Of a stretch of DNA of 64,000 nt, positions 15,805 through 24,215 are shown piece after piece. How positions within the stretch are numbered: the first letter of the stretch is position 1; each line of letters begins with the position of its first letter. The stretch comes from Halpernia frigidisoli (GTDB lineage: Bacteria; Bacteroidota; Bacteroidia; Flavobacteriales; Weeksellaceae), in assembly GCF_900113805.1 (NCBI RefSeq), contig NZ_FOQT01000004.1, forward strand, positions 1 to 64,000, written 5' to 3'. Position numbers and translations under genes: made by a program. The notes beneath the pieces are model-generated. The model was not told the origin of the DNA. It saw only the letters and a program-made list of their open reading frames with translations, and ran no database searches.

Positions 15805-17040
15805 TTATGCTTCCTGAATGTACATTTCCGGGTCTTCGTCTATTTTCTGCTTTTCTCTTTCTTTGTATTTTTCTACTGCATAATACGTAAGTTCTTTTTG
15901 GATTTCAGCAATTTTCACTTTTTCAAACTTTAGTTTATCCGCTTCGTGATTGATGATTAAATGTTTTTCTACACCTTCTTTATCTTTATAAAAATCATAG
16001 CGAACTTCAATTCCATTTTCCGCCAGTTTCATTTCGTTTCTGTTTTCGTAGAGATAATCATACGGCGATTTTATAAGCATCATTTTGAAAAAAATCGGAG
16101 TCAATTCTATCGCCAAAAATAAAAGGGTAATAAAAATTGAAATAGTACTTCCTGCAACTTCATGGGCTTTTTTTAAACGTATTAATAAACCGTCTAAACT
16201 TGCGGCTTTTCTTCCGGCGTCATCTATTGTTTTTTTCTTTTTTTCTTGTAATTCTGCTTTATCGTTTTCTGCTTTTATAAAATTTGGCGACTTTTTGAGT
16301 ACATCAACCTGTGCTTGTAATTCGCCTATTATTGTTTTCATTGCTTCGGCTCTTGGTTCATAACCAGGTCTTTTTCCAGTAATTTCTGTAACTAAAATTT
16401 GTTTATTTGCAATAATTGATTTTTCCTTTTCATCAATTTCACTTTGTATTTTTCCTAAATTTTGTTCAGTTTCCGAAATTGATTTTTTAAAATTAATTTC
16501 AGCAAGATTAATAAGATTTGTTTTTTCTTTTTCCTGCTCTTTCTGGATTTCTAAATCAATCTCAGTTTTAAACATCCTGATTTCTACAGGTTTAGAAATT
16601 GAGATTGCAATAATACATCCCATAATCAATCTCGGTAACGCACTTTTTAATTCATTTAAAGTAATTGCTTCCGTACCATCGCCTTTTCCGGTACTTGTAA
16701 CAATAAACCGGTCTATATTATAAATCATCAATCCCCAGATAATTCCAAAAATTACTGAAAAAATTACCGTCGGAGTATCGATCGGAATTTCTGTAGCACT
16801 TTTGGCAACCTGCATTTTATCCAAAACATTTGCAGTTTTTGGTGAAAAAATGGTATAAAATGCATAACCGCCAGAAAGTGATGCCATTACGCCAGTTGCA
16901 AGAACAATTCCGCCCATGCAGAAATATTTTACCTGATCAGAATAAGTTGCTCTTTCCAATAGGAATGCGTCGCCACCTGCACAGTTCCACATCATTTTCA
17001 TTATTGAGCTGGGTTTCGGGGTTGTGTAGTTTTCCATCAT
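15805..17040 (-). CDS. DUF4407 domain membrane protein
   Basis: A 411-residue protein beginning with a polar segment containing MWNCAGGDAFLLERATYSDQ, which fits DUF4407. Hydrophobic helices follow (about 41-65, 88-108 and 139-150) with the motif WGLMIYNIDRFIVTS between them. A periplasmic or cytosolic coiled coil (about 165-280) rich in Glu/Lys, another helix (about 288-308) and a charged tail complete it. The family is widespread in Bacteroidota and without known function. The ATG overlaps the stop of the interrupted upstream frame as ATGA. Confidence 0.8.
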   Translation of the reverse strand: MMENYTTPKPSSIMKMMWNCAGGDAFLLERATYSDQVKYFCMGGIVLATGVMASLSGGYAFYTIFSPKTANVLDKMQVAKSATEIPIDTPTVIFSVIFGIIWGLMIYNIDRFIVTSTGKGDGTEAITLNELKSALPRLIMGCIIAISISKPVEIRMFKTEIDLEIQKEQEKEKTNLINLAEINFKKSISETEQNLGKIQSEIDEKEKSIIANKQILVTEITGKRPGYEPRAEAMKTIIGELQAQVDVLKKSPNFIKAENDKAELQEKKKKTIDDAGRKAASLDGLLIRLKKAHEVAGSTISIFITLLFLAIELTPIFFKMMLIKSPYDYLYENRNEMKLAENGIEVRYDFYKDKEGVEKHLIINHEADKLKFEKVKIAEIQKELTYYAVEKYKEREKQKIDEDPEMYIQEA

Positions 17041-17588
17041 ATAAAATCTTTTGAGTTAAAAGGAGTTGGGTTATATTTTAAGTTTTTTGTTTTTATTGAA
17101 ATTTGAGGTATAGAAGTCTGAATTGGAACTTTTATAAAATTGAAATGATTATTTTTAGTAACTAATTTCAGATTAATTTTTTCAATGTTAAAAGATTTCA
17201 AAAATTTAGCCTCAAACTTTTCAGAGTGAATGATTTCAGTGATTTTATGATTAAAAATAAAAGTTTCTTTTTTTCTAAAACCATGAACAATAAATTCTAA
17301 CTTTTTTGGCAGTTGATTGTTATAAATTTCAATTGATTGTCCGTTTAGTGATTTATGGAATCCTTTAAGATCGTATTATAGCGCATTTTCAAAATCGTAA
17401 GTCAACGTAAAAATGGACTTGTCAAAAACAATTTTATCGGAAAAATAAAGTGTATTTTTTTTAAGTTTTCTATTTTTTTTAAATAAAATTTTAACAAACC
17501 TCCACAGAATCTTTCCGCGAAAAATTATTTTCTGCTGACATACCCTAATTTGTTTAGTGTAAGTAAAATATTTCAAAAAGAAATTCAT
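17037..17588 (-). pseudogene. First gene of the DUF4407 operon, interrupted by an in-frame stop
   Basis: The ATG at 17588 opens 70 codons ending SIFTLTYDFENAL, then TAA at 17378-17376. The same frame then continues for 112 codons (YDLKGFHKSLNGQS to NPTPFNSKDFI) with no start codon of its own, and stops at 17039-17037 in an ATGA overlap with the DUF4407 start. A single nonsense change, for example in a Tyr codon, would explain this. The intact protein would have about 183 residues, basic and beta-rich, without signal peptide. No family recognised. Readthrough or a sequencing error cannot be excluded. Confidence 0.65.
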
Positions 17589-17629
17589 TTTAATAAAATT
17601 TTAGTGTTATTTCAATGTCTATAAAATTT

Positions 17630-17869
17630 TTAGATGTAAGTTTTATTTCCATTTCTATTAATGTAATATCTTCCGCCCCTTGGACCGGTATGAATGGTGC
17701 GCCCATTATAAGTATCACTGCTTGTAGAAGTTGCGCGAGATTTTACTTTTTTATGGACTTTGTGGGTTTTTGCCTTCTTCCTTGATTTTGTCTGCGCAAA
17801 TAATGGCGTAGTTCCAATTGTTGCGAATATTACTATTAAAAGTAGAATTCTGTTTAAGTTTTTTTTCAT
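17630..17869 (-). CDS. Small exported basic protein with GPRGGRYY motif
   Basis: A 79-residue protein with a signal peptide (MKKNLNRILLLIVIFATIG, cleavage after LFAQ at about residue 26). A Lys/Arg/Ser-rich linker follows, and the C-terminus GRTIHTGPRGGRYYINRNGN matches the short PBCV basic adaptor-like motif found at the ends of many secreted proteins. The motif is thought to be a binding module; the function here is unknown. It heads the right end of the leftward cluster with the two small genes upstream. Confidence 0.75.
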   Translation of the reverse strand: MKKNLNRILLLIVIFATIGTTPLFAQTKSRKKAKTHKVHKKVKSRATSTSSDTYNGRTIHTGPRGGRYYINRNGNKTYI

Positions 17870-17887
17870 ATTTATTACATTTAAATG

Positions 17888-18121
17888 TTAAAAAAATAAT
17901 ATTATTAAAAGTGTAAATAAAAACAGGATTGGGGTAAAATATAAAAGACATCCGCGAGAAGTTTTGTTATACACTTTGTTATAGGCATACTTTTTAGGAT
18001 TTGTAATCCAGCCATAACCTTTGGGTGCTTTAAATCCAAGATTATGACTTATAAATCTTTTAGGCGATGTTCTTGCAGAAATTCTCTTTTTCAGCGAAGG
18101 CTTTCTATATCCAAATTTCAT
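17888..18121 (-). CDS. Small basic protein with C-terminal membrane helix
   Basis: With the ATG at 18121 the protein is 77 residues: MKFGYRKPSLKKRISARTSP at the start, PKGYGWITNPKKYAYNKVYN in the middle, and a hydrophobic helix (about 57-77) at the end. The SLKKRISART...NPKK.YNKVYNKT pattern recurs in short phage- and plasmid-linked proteins. I preferred this start over the ATG at 18139 because it avoids overlap with the preceding gene and begins the conserved motif. Function unknown. Confidence 0.65.
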   Translation of the reverse strand: MKFGYRKPSLKKRISARTSPKRFISHNLGFKAPKGYGWITNPKKYAYNKVYNKTSRGCLLYFTPILFLFTLLIILFF

Positions 18122-18123
18122 TT

Positions 18124-18333
18124 TTAATATTTGTTGCAATTAGAGGAACAATAATAACATCCATCAGATTTAGAATATTTCTTTTTTGCTGCATCTACTG
18201 CATCTTTACAATTGTAAAAAGTTCCCAAGTATTCTCGGTTATTTACATCCGGAAGACGGGTGCAGGTTTCCTCATGAACTTCATGATACCCATTACTTTG
18301 TGCATTTTTGTTTACATAATAATTTTTCATCAT
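18124..18333 (-). CDS. Small Cys-rich conserved protein
   Basis: A 69-residue protein with a conserved order of motifs: NKNAQSNGYHEVHEETCTRL, then NREYLGTFYNCKDAVDAAKK and GCYYCSSNCN at the end. The pattern HEVH, Cys, and C-x2-C-x3-C suggests a metal-bound mini-fold. Homologues with the same layout occur widely in bacteria as uncharacterised small proteins. It ends 2 bases before the next small gene, so the three small genes at 17630-18333 are likely one transcript. Confidence 0.7.
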   Translation of the reverse strand: MMKNYYVNKNAQSNGYHEVHEETCTRLPDVNNREYLGTFYNCKDAVDAAKKKYSKSDGCYYCSSNCNKY

Positions 18334-18458
18334 TTTATTTTATAATCATTAATTATCAAAACTACAACGTCCATCCCAAACTTCCTTACGGTTTCCCGTA
18401 AAGCAAATTAATTTTTAAAATTAAACACATGAAATTTTAGAAATTGTTTGATATTATT

Positions 18459-18466
18459 TACATTTG
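18459..18466 (+). promoter_or_regulatory. -7 box upstream of the DUF421-umuDC operon
   Basis: TACATTTG fits TAnnTTTG, 36 bases before the first ATG (18503). A TTTTAG sequence about 20 bases further upstream is a poor -33 element. No inverted repeat that I can identify as a LexA operator is visible in the leader. Confidence 0.45.
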
Positions 18467-18502
18467 ATAGTATAAAATCAGTAATTTAAAAGAAAAAAAA
18501 TA

Positions 18503-19081
18503 ATGGTAGACGCAAGTGAGTATTCATTCGATTTTCTAAAAATGCTGTTCGGCGATTTTGGTCCGCTTATTTATCTTGAAATTTTTATCCGTGTTTTTAT
18601 CATTATGGCTTATACTATATTAATAATCAGATGGATAGGGAAGCGCGCTGTTGGCGGTTTGGGAAGTGCTGATATTTTGATTATCGTTGCAATGGGAAGC
18701 GCCGTTGGAGATGCTACTTTTTACCCTTCTGTGCCACTTTCAGTAGCATTATTAGTTATTACGCTGATTGCTGCCTTTCAGAAATTATATATTTACATCG
18801 GTATCAGACATGAAAAAGTAAGAAAAATAACCCATCCAAAAGTGCTGAAACTTGTAGAAAACGGAAAGCTTTTAAATGAAAACTTTACGATTGACGAGAT
18901 TGATAAAAATGAAGTCTATATGCTTCTTCGGGAAGCCGGGATCAAATATTTATCTGAAGTCGAACATGCTTATTATGAGCAATCCGGGCAGTTGAGCGTT
19001 TTTAAATATGAAAATCCAATGAAAGAACATTCTATTTTACCGGAACATTTGGATCAACTTAAAGAAAAATCTGAGAAATGA
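18503..19081 (+). CDS. DUF421 (YetF-like) membrane protein
   Basis: A 192-residue protein with three N-terminal helices (about 21-45, 52-72, 74-95) and a soluble C-terminal domain. RWIGKRAVGGLGSADILIIV and AMGSAVGDATFYPSVPL are the DUF421 signature. The tail LREAGIKYLSEVEHAYYEQS also fits the family. Function is unknown in this group. The stop overlaps the umuD-like ATG as ATGA, so this envelope protein is in the same transcript as the Y-family polymerase. Confidence 0.88.
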   Translation: MVDASEYSFDFLKMLFGDFGPLIYLEIFIRVFIIMAYTILIIRWIGKRAVGGLGSADILIIVAMGSAVGDATFYPSVPLSVALLVITLIAAFQKLYIYIGIRHEKVRKITHPKVLKLVENGKLLNENFTIDEIDKNEVYMLLREAGIKYLSEVEHAYYEQSGQLSVFKYENPMKEHSILPEHLDQLKEKSEK

Positions 19082-19443
19082 GTTTTGAAGATCCACAACA
19101 AATAAAAAAGTCTGAGGAAAACCACAGAGTGGCGAGACCGACACAGACTGGATTTTCCAGTCCGGCAACTCATTACAATGAACCGAGAATTGATCTAAAC
19201 AATGTTTTAGCACAGAATTCTGAATCTACTTTTTACATTCGTGTGATTGATGAAGCTTCATCTGAATTAAATATCAATATAAACGATGTTTTAATTGTTG
19301 ATAAATCTTTGACTCCAAAACAAAATCAGTTGGCAGTTGTAATTAAAGAAGGAAATTTTGAAATTTTGAGAATGGGGGAGATTTTAATGGAAGAAATTAA
19401 AATTTGGGGCGTCATTACTTATATCATAAAATCAACTTTATGA
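19078..19443 (+). CDS. umuD: UmuD-like protein lacking the protease residues
   Basis: A 121-residue S24/UmuD-fold protein: TGFSSPATHYNEPRIDLN (24-41), STFYIRV (50-56), NDVLIVDKSLTP (69-80), KIWGVITYII (108-117). It aligns almost without gaps to E. coli UmuD up to about residue 100 as I recall that sequence. There the self-cleavage Cys24-Gly25 becomes Thr24-Gly25, the nucleophile Ser60 becomes Ala60, and the general base Lys97 becomes Leu97. It should therefore not cleave itself. ATGA overlaps join it to both neighbours. It probably serves as a fixed partner of UmuC. Confidence 0.8.
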   Translation: MSFEDPQQIKKSEENHRVARPTQTGFSSPATHYNEPRIDLNNVLAQNSESTFYIRVIDEASSELNININDVLIVDKSLTPKQNQLAVVIKEGNFEILRMGEILMEEIKIWGVITYIIKSTL

Positions 19444-20714
19444 TCGCGTTGGTCGATTGCAATAGTTTTTACGCTTCCTGTGAACAGGTTTTCCGGCCGG
19501 ATCTCCAAAACCGTCCGGTGATTGTGTTGAGTAATAATGATGGTTGTGTGATCGCGGCCAACAAACACGCAAAAGCATTAACGGAAATCCCGATGTTTCA
19601 GCCTATTTTTAAAATTAAAAAATTGCTGGATGATAATAATGTCGCTTATTTTTCTTCTAATTACACGCTTTACAGCGATATGTCGCGCCGCGTGATGGAT
19701 ACTTTAAAAGAATTTTCACCCTTGGTAGAAGAATACAGTATCGATGAAAGTTTCGTGGATCTTTCATATTCTCGGGACGAAGATTATGAAAATCTTGGAA
19801 GAATTATAAAAAATACGGTTCAGAAAAACACCGGTATTCCGGTTGGTGTTGGAATTGCAAAAACAAAATCTCTATCAAAATTAGCCAATAAATTCGCAAA
19901 AAAAATTCCTGAAAATAATGATGTCTTTGTTGTGGATTCTGAAGAGAAACGACAGCTTTTACTTCGAAGCTTGACGGTAAAAGATGTCTGGGGAATTGGT
20001 AGAAAAAATGCCGAAAAACTGACCAAAAACAACATCAATACTGCTTTGGAATTTGCAGAAATGCCAATGGCTTGGGTGCGGAAAGAAATGACGGTGATCG
20101 GCGAAAGGCTTTATCGCGAACTAAATAATGAACCTTGTCTCGAGTTGAACGCTTTACCTGAGGCAAAACAAGGCATCGGAACAGCAAAATCTTTTGGCAA
20201 AAAACTGACGGATTACGGTTTGATAGAAGAAGCCTGCAGTTATTATGTTTCGGAAGTTGCGGATCTTCTGCGCCAGCAAAAAAGTTCTGCAACACAAATC
20301 GAAGTGTCTTTGCAGACCAACGCTAACAGCGCGACAGACATGCAGTATAAAAATAAGATTACTATAACCTTAGAAAGTCCGACGAACAGTACTGTGAAAT
20401 TAACCAAAGAAGCCTTAAAAGGTTTACGGCAAATTTTCAAACCCGGTTATCGCTATAAAAAAGTAGCAGTTAATTTATTGCATTTCGTTCCTGATGATCA
20501 GATTCAGTTGGGTTTATTTGAGGAAAAAACTAAAATTGAAAGTGCTGAAATCACTGAAGTAATGGATGCTTTAAATAATAAATTTGGGAAAAATAAAGTT
20601 AAATTAGGCAGTGTAGGTGTGAGGGAAAAAGAATGGGCATTGATAAAAGAACACCGAAGTCCGAGATATACAACGCAGTGGGATGAATTATTGACAATCG
20701 GTAAGAAAGAGTGA
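19440..20714 (+). CDS. umuC: Y-family DNA polymerase, UmuC type
   Basis: A 424-residue translesion polymerase. I chose the ATG at 19440, which overlaps the umuD-like stop (ATGA) and gives the conserved start MIALVDCNSFYASCEQVFRP. Catalytic acids are Asp6 in the first motif and the Asp-Glu of EEYSIDESFVDLS (about residue 100). The helix-hairpin-helix region (VKDVWGIGRKNAEKL) and little finger follow, and the C-terminal tail KEWALIKEHRSPRYTTQWDE is typical of Bacteroidota UmuC. It lets replication pass damaged bases. Confidence 0.94.
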   Translation: MIALVDCNSFYASCEQVFRPDLQNRPVIVLSNNDGCVIAANKHAKALTEIPMFQPIFKIKKLLDDNNVAYFSSNYTLYSDMSRRVMDTLKEFSPLVEEYSIDESFVDLSYSRDEDYENLGRIIKNTVQKNTGIPVGVGIAKTKSLSKLANKFAKKIPENNDVFVVDSEEKRQLLLRSLTVKDVWGIGRKNAEKLTKNNINTALEFAEMPMAWVRKEMTVIGERLYRELNNEPCLELNALPEAKQGIGTAKSFGKKLTDYGLIEEACSYYVSEVADLLRQQKSSATQIEVSLQTNANSATDMQYKNKITITLESPTNSTVKLTKEALKGLRQIFKPGYRYKKVAVNLLHFVPDDQIQLGLFEEKTKIESAEITEVMDALNNKFGKNKVKLGSVGVREKEWALIKEHRSPRYTTQWDELLTIGKKE

Positions 20715-20738
20715 AATTAGTAAAAAGATTGATTTTTC

Positions 20739-21347
20739 TTAAATTTCAATCGTCCGGAAAGTCAAATTAATTCTTGGTGTAAAAACTTTTTTTGTCGGCG
20801 GCAATCTGTGAAGCCAGTTTTTTTGCGTCTCGCCTTTCATGACTAGTAAACTTCCGGGCTGCAGCTGAAAATCGACGCGTTCTTTGGTAGTTTTATGTTT
20901 AAACGAAAACTTTCGTTCTGCGCCAAAACTTAAAGATGCAATTGCGCCGTTCATTTTAAGATCTTTTTCGCCGTCGCTGTGATAAGCCATGCCTTCTTCG
21001 CCGGAATGGTAAAGATTTAAAAGACAGGAATTAAAAGTTTCACCGGTTTTTTCTTCCACCAATTTTTTGAGTTTTAAAAGATCTTCGGTAAATTTTAAGG
21101 CTTTTTTTGTTCGGTTAGAATAAGTGTATTCAAAAGCATCTTCTGCATACCAGGCGACTTTTCTTTTGGTGTAAATGAGTTTCCCGAAAATTACAGCTTC
21201 GTCATTTTTCCATTCTATGTCGTTTAATAGATTAAAATAAAATTTTTCTGCGTCAATTTCTGCTACTACTTTGCCATAATAATTGACTGTTCCGTCATAA
21301 GGCAAATAATTTTTTTCTGAGGTAAATTCCGGGGGAAATAATTCCAT
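20739..21347 (-). CDS. alkB: AlkB-family DNA repair dioxygenase
   Basis: A 202-residue Fe(II)/2-oxoglutarate dioxygenase that removes alkyl groups from 1-methyladenine and 3-methylcytosine. The iron triad is HSDGE (His and Asp, about 119-121) and WLHRLPPT (His about 179), and the oxoglutarate arginines lie in TPRINLTFR near the end. It resembles the short ALKBH2/3-like bacterial forms. It converges with umuC 24 bases away; both act in DNA damage tolerance, though not co-transcribed. Confidence 0.92.
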   Translation of the reverse strand: MELFPPEFTSEKNYLPYDGTVNYYGKVVAEIDAEKFYFNLLNDIEWKNDEAVIFGKLIYTKRKVAWYAEDAFEYTYSNRTKKALKFTEDLLKLKKLVEEKTGETFNSCLLNLYHSGEEGMAYHSDGEKDLKMNGAIASLSFGAERKFSFKHKTTKERVDFQLQPGSLLVMKGETQKNWLHRLPPTKKVFTPRINLTFRTIEI

Positions 21348-21386
21348 TTTTAAATTATAATTAACATTTTATTCTATTCGAAAATC

Positions 21387-21467
21387 TGCAGCCCGACTTG
21401 AACGGAGCTCTTTTTGAGAAACGAAGTGGAGCAAAAAAGCGGGAGTGGAAGGCGGATAAAGCTGCCC
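21387..21467 (-). repeat. Dispersed palindromic repeat, family R2, copy 1
   Basis: TGCAGCCCGACTTGAACGGA, a hairpin region, then GCGGGAGTGGAAGGCGGATA and GCTGCCC. The same blocks in the opposite orientation occur at 47094-47172 and 53013-53095. The short GGGCAGC/TGCAGCCC ends pair with each other. It fills the gap between alkB and yifB. Confidence 0.75.
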
Positions 21468-21484
21468 AAAAAATCATTTTAAAT

Positions 21485-23017
21485 TTAAGCATTCCAAAAT
21501 TCACGATCCAGACTTCTGTATTGAATGGCTTCGCCAATGTGAGAGGAATTGATGGTTTCACTTTGCTCAATATCTGCGATGGTTCTCGCCACTTTTAAAA
21601 TTCTATCGTAAGCGCGGGCAGATAAACCCAGTTTTTCCATAGCCACTTTGATGAGGTTCTGAGAAACTTCATCCAACTGACAATATTTCTCAATTTCTTT
21701 CGGTCCCATTTGTGCGTTATAATTGATTTCCAGATCTTTATAGCGTTCGGTTTGTGCTTCGCGTGCTTTTAAAACGCGTTCCCGAATCGTTAAACTTGTC
21801 TCGCCTTTTCGCTTGTCAGTTAACAGATCAAATTCTACTTTTTGAACTTCAACATGAATATCAATACGGTCTAAAAGAGGCCCTGAAAGTTTATTCATGT
21901 AACGCTGCATTTCAAAAACCGACGACGTATTATTGGGATCATCGGGAAAATAACCGCTCGGACTTGGGTTCATAGAAGCCACCAACATAAAACTTGCGGG
22001 ATAATTGACGGAAAATCTGGCGCGGGAAATTGTGACTTCGCGGTCTTCCAGAGGTTGACGCATCACTTCTAAAACGGTTCTTTTGAATTCCGGCATTTCG
22101 TCTAAAAATAAAACGCCATTATGTGCCAAAGAAATTTCTCCGGGTTGCGGATAACTTCCTCCGCCAACCAAAGCGACATCCGAAATCGTGTGATGTGGCG
22201 CGCGAAATGGGCGAACTGTTAATAAACTGGTATTTGTTCCCATTTTTCCGGCAACAGAATGAATTTTTGTGGTTTCTAAAGCTTCCTTTAAAGTCAAGGG
22301 TGGCAAAATACTTGGAAGTCTTTTCGCGAGCATCGTTTTCCCACTTCCGGGTGGTCCGATAATGATGATATTATGTCCGCCTGCTGCGGCGACTTCCATA
22401 GCGCGTTTTGCGTTTTCCTGACCTTTTACCTCAGAAAAATCAAAAGGGAAAAAATTAATCTTATCCTGAAATTCTTTTCTGGTATCAATTACAGTTCGCT
22501 CCAGAGGTTTTCCTTCATTAAAAAAATCGATAACTTCTTTAATATTATCAACACCATAAACTTCCAAACTATCAACAATTGCCGCTTCTTTGGTGTTTTG
22601 TTTTGGTAAAATAATGCCTTTAAAACCTTCTTCCCGGGCTTTTATTGCAATTGGTAAAATTCCTTTCAACGGTTGCAATCCGCCATCAAGAGAAAGTTCT
22701 CCCATAATAATATAGTCTCCAAGATTTTCTGCTTTAATCTGATCCGATGCAGCGAGAATTCCGATAGCGATACTTAAATCGTAAGCTGAACCTTCTTTTC
22801 GAAGATCAGCAGGCGCCATATTAATGGTGATTTTCTTGCCCGGAAGTTTATATCCAACATTTTTTAAAGCTGCAGATATTCTAAAACTACTTTCTTTAAT
22901 GGCAATATCAGCCAAGCCAACCAAATGATAACCAACGCCTTGGTCAACATTAACTTCTATCGTGATGGTTTGTGCAGAAACTCCATGAATAGCGCTACCA
23001 AAAATTTTTACAAGCAT
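21485..23017 (-). CDS. YifB/ComM-family Mg-chelatase-like AAA+ ATPase
   Basis: A 510-residue protein. The N-terminal ChlI-like domain (1-170) includes VGYHLVGLADIAIKESSFRI and PADLRKEGSAYDLSIAIGIL. The AAA+ core carries Walker A in IIGPPGSGKTMLAKRLPSIL (about 216-235) and the FRAPHHTISDVALVGGG segment, with Walker B in GVLFLDEMPEF. ComM, its characterised relative, is a hexameric helicase promoting branch migration during natural transformation, which fits the presence of dprA. Length and domain order are standard. Confidence 0.93.
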   Translation of the reverse strand: MLVKIFGSAIHGVSAQTITIEVNVDQGVGYHLVGLADIAIKESSFRISAALKNVGYKLPGKKITINMAPADLRKEGSAYDLSIAIGILAASDQIKAENLGDYIIMGELSLDGGLQPLKGILPIAIKAREEGFKGIILPKQNTKEAAIVDSLEVYGVDNIKEVIDFFNEGKPLERTVIDTRKEFQDKINFFPFDFSEVKGQENAKRAMEVAAAGGHNIIIIGPPGSGKTMLAKRLPSILPPLTLKEALETTKIHSVAGKMGTNTSLLTVRPFRAPHHTISDVALVGGGSYPQPGEISLAHNGVLFLDEMPEFKRTVLEVMRQPLEDREVTISRARFSVNYPASFMLVASMNPSPSGYFPDDPNNTSSVFEMQRYMNKLSGPLLDRIDIHVEVQKVEFDLLTDKRKGETSLTIRERVLKAREAQTERYKDLEINYNAQMGPKEIEKYCQLDEVSQNLIKVAMEKLGLSARAYDRILKVARTIADIEQSETINSSHIGEAIQYRSLDREFWNA

Positions 23018-23066
23018 TTAAAATATTTAATTATTAAAATTAGGTAAAAATTACGGTTTAAAATAT

Positions 23067-23095
23067 AAAACCCTCATCTTTAAAATAAGGGTTTT
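23067..23095 (-). terminator. Terminator between manC and yifB
   Basis: AAAACCCT/AAGGGTTTT arms (23067-23074 and 23087-23095) around a 12-base loop. On the minus strand it lies 37 bases after the manC stop and before the yifB start, so it should end the manC transcript. Confidence 0.7.
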
Positions 23096-23131
23096 ATAGA
23101 ATTTATAAGAAAAAGATCTGAATTTAAAAAA

Positions 23132-24214
23132 TTACATAAATTTTTCACCTTTTTTAAAGTTTTTTAACTCTAAAACGTAATCTTTTATAAGTTGGTCATT
23201 ATCTTTTGGACATATTAAAAGTGCCTTTTCGGTATCGATCACGATATAATCTTCCAAACCGTCGATAATTGCAGCTTTATTATTATTTTTCAATTTAATG
23301 ATTGTGCCAGTAGAATTGTAAGTTAGAATATGTTTAGATTTAAATGCGTTTTGATTATCATCTTTTGCTGCATTTTCATAAACGGAAGTCCAGGTTCCAA
23401 GATCGCTCCATCCAAGATCGGCGGGAATTACATAAACATTTTTTGCTTTCTCTAAAATACCATTGTCAATGGAAATTTTATTTACTTTAGGATATATTTT
23501 TTCAATGCATTCATTCTCAGCATCACTGTTGTATTCACATTCAGAAAACTGCTGTGTCATTTCAGGTAATAATTCTTCAAAAGCTTTTTTTATACTTTTC
23601 ACATTCCAGATAAAAATACCGGCGTTCCAAAGAAAATCTCCTGATTCTAAAAAGGTTTTTGCAATTTCAAGATCGGGTTTTTCGGTAAATGTTTTTACTT
23701 TAAAATAAGTTTCATTTTTTTTATCCATAAACTGGATGTAGCCGTAGCCAGTATCCGGACGCGTTGGCTTAATACCCAAAGTGATCAAATAATCATTTTC
23801 TTTGGTGATTTCAAAAGCGCTCTCTACCTTTTTTAGAAAAATATCTTCCTTTAAAATAAGATGATCTGCAGGTAAAATAATAATATTGGCAGCAGGATTT
23901 TTTTGCTCAATTTTATTTAACATATAAAGATTACACGCAGCTGTGTTTTTCATTACAGGTTCACCAACAATGTTTTCTAAAGGAACCTGAGGTAATTGCT
24001 GATGAGAAATATCAATATATTCTTTATTAGTAATCACGAAAATATTTTCTGCAGGAATAAGTTTACTGATCCTGTCAAACGTTTGCTGAATCATCGTTCT
24101 TCCTGTTCCCAAAATATCCTGAAATTGCTTTGGATTTTTCTGTGTGCTCATCGGCCAAAAACGACTTCCGATTCCACCAGCCATTATCACACAATATTGA
24201 TTTTTATTCTCCAT
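23132..24214 (-). CDS. manC: Mannose-1-phosphate guanylyltransferase
   Basis: A 360-residue enzyme making GDP-mannose from GTP and mannose-1-phosphate. The nucleotide-binding motif MAGGIGSRFWPMS (11-23) with KNPKQFQDILG is diagnostic, followed by ILPADHLI, GYGYIQF, FTEKPDLE and NAGIFIWN. The C-terminal segment is the short left-handed helix of monofunctional forms; there is no fused isomerase. It feeds glycan and lipopolysaccharide synthesis. The upstream SprT-like gene ends one base before its start. Confidence 0.94.
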   Translation of the reverse strand: MENKNQYCVIMAGGIGSRFWPMSTQKNPKQFQDILGTGRTMIQQTFDRISKLIPAENIFVITNKEYIDISHQQLPQVPLENIVGEPVMKNTAACNLYMLNKIEQKNPAANIIILPADHLILKEDIFLKKVESAFEITKENDYLITLGIKPTRPDTGYGYIQFMDKKNETYFKVKTFTEKPDLEIAKTFLESGDFLWNAGIFIWNVKSIKKAFEELLPEMTQQFSECEYNSDAENECIEKIYPKVNKISIDNGILEKAKNVYVIPADLGWSDLGTWTSVYENAAKDDNQNAFKSKHILTYNSTGTIIKLKNNNKAAIIDGLEDYIVIDTEKALLICPKDNDQLIKDYVLELKNFKKGEKFM

Positions 24215-24215
24215 G

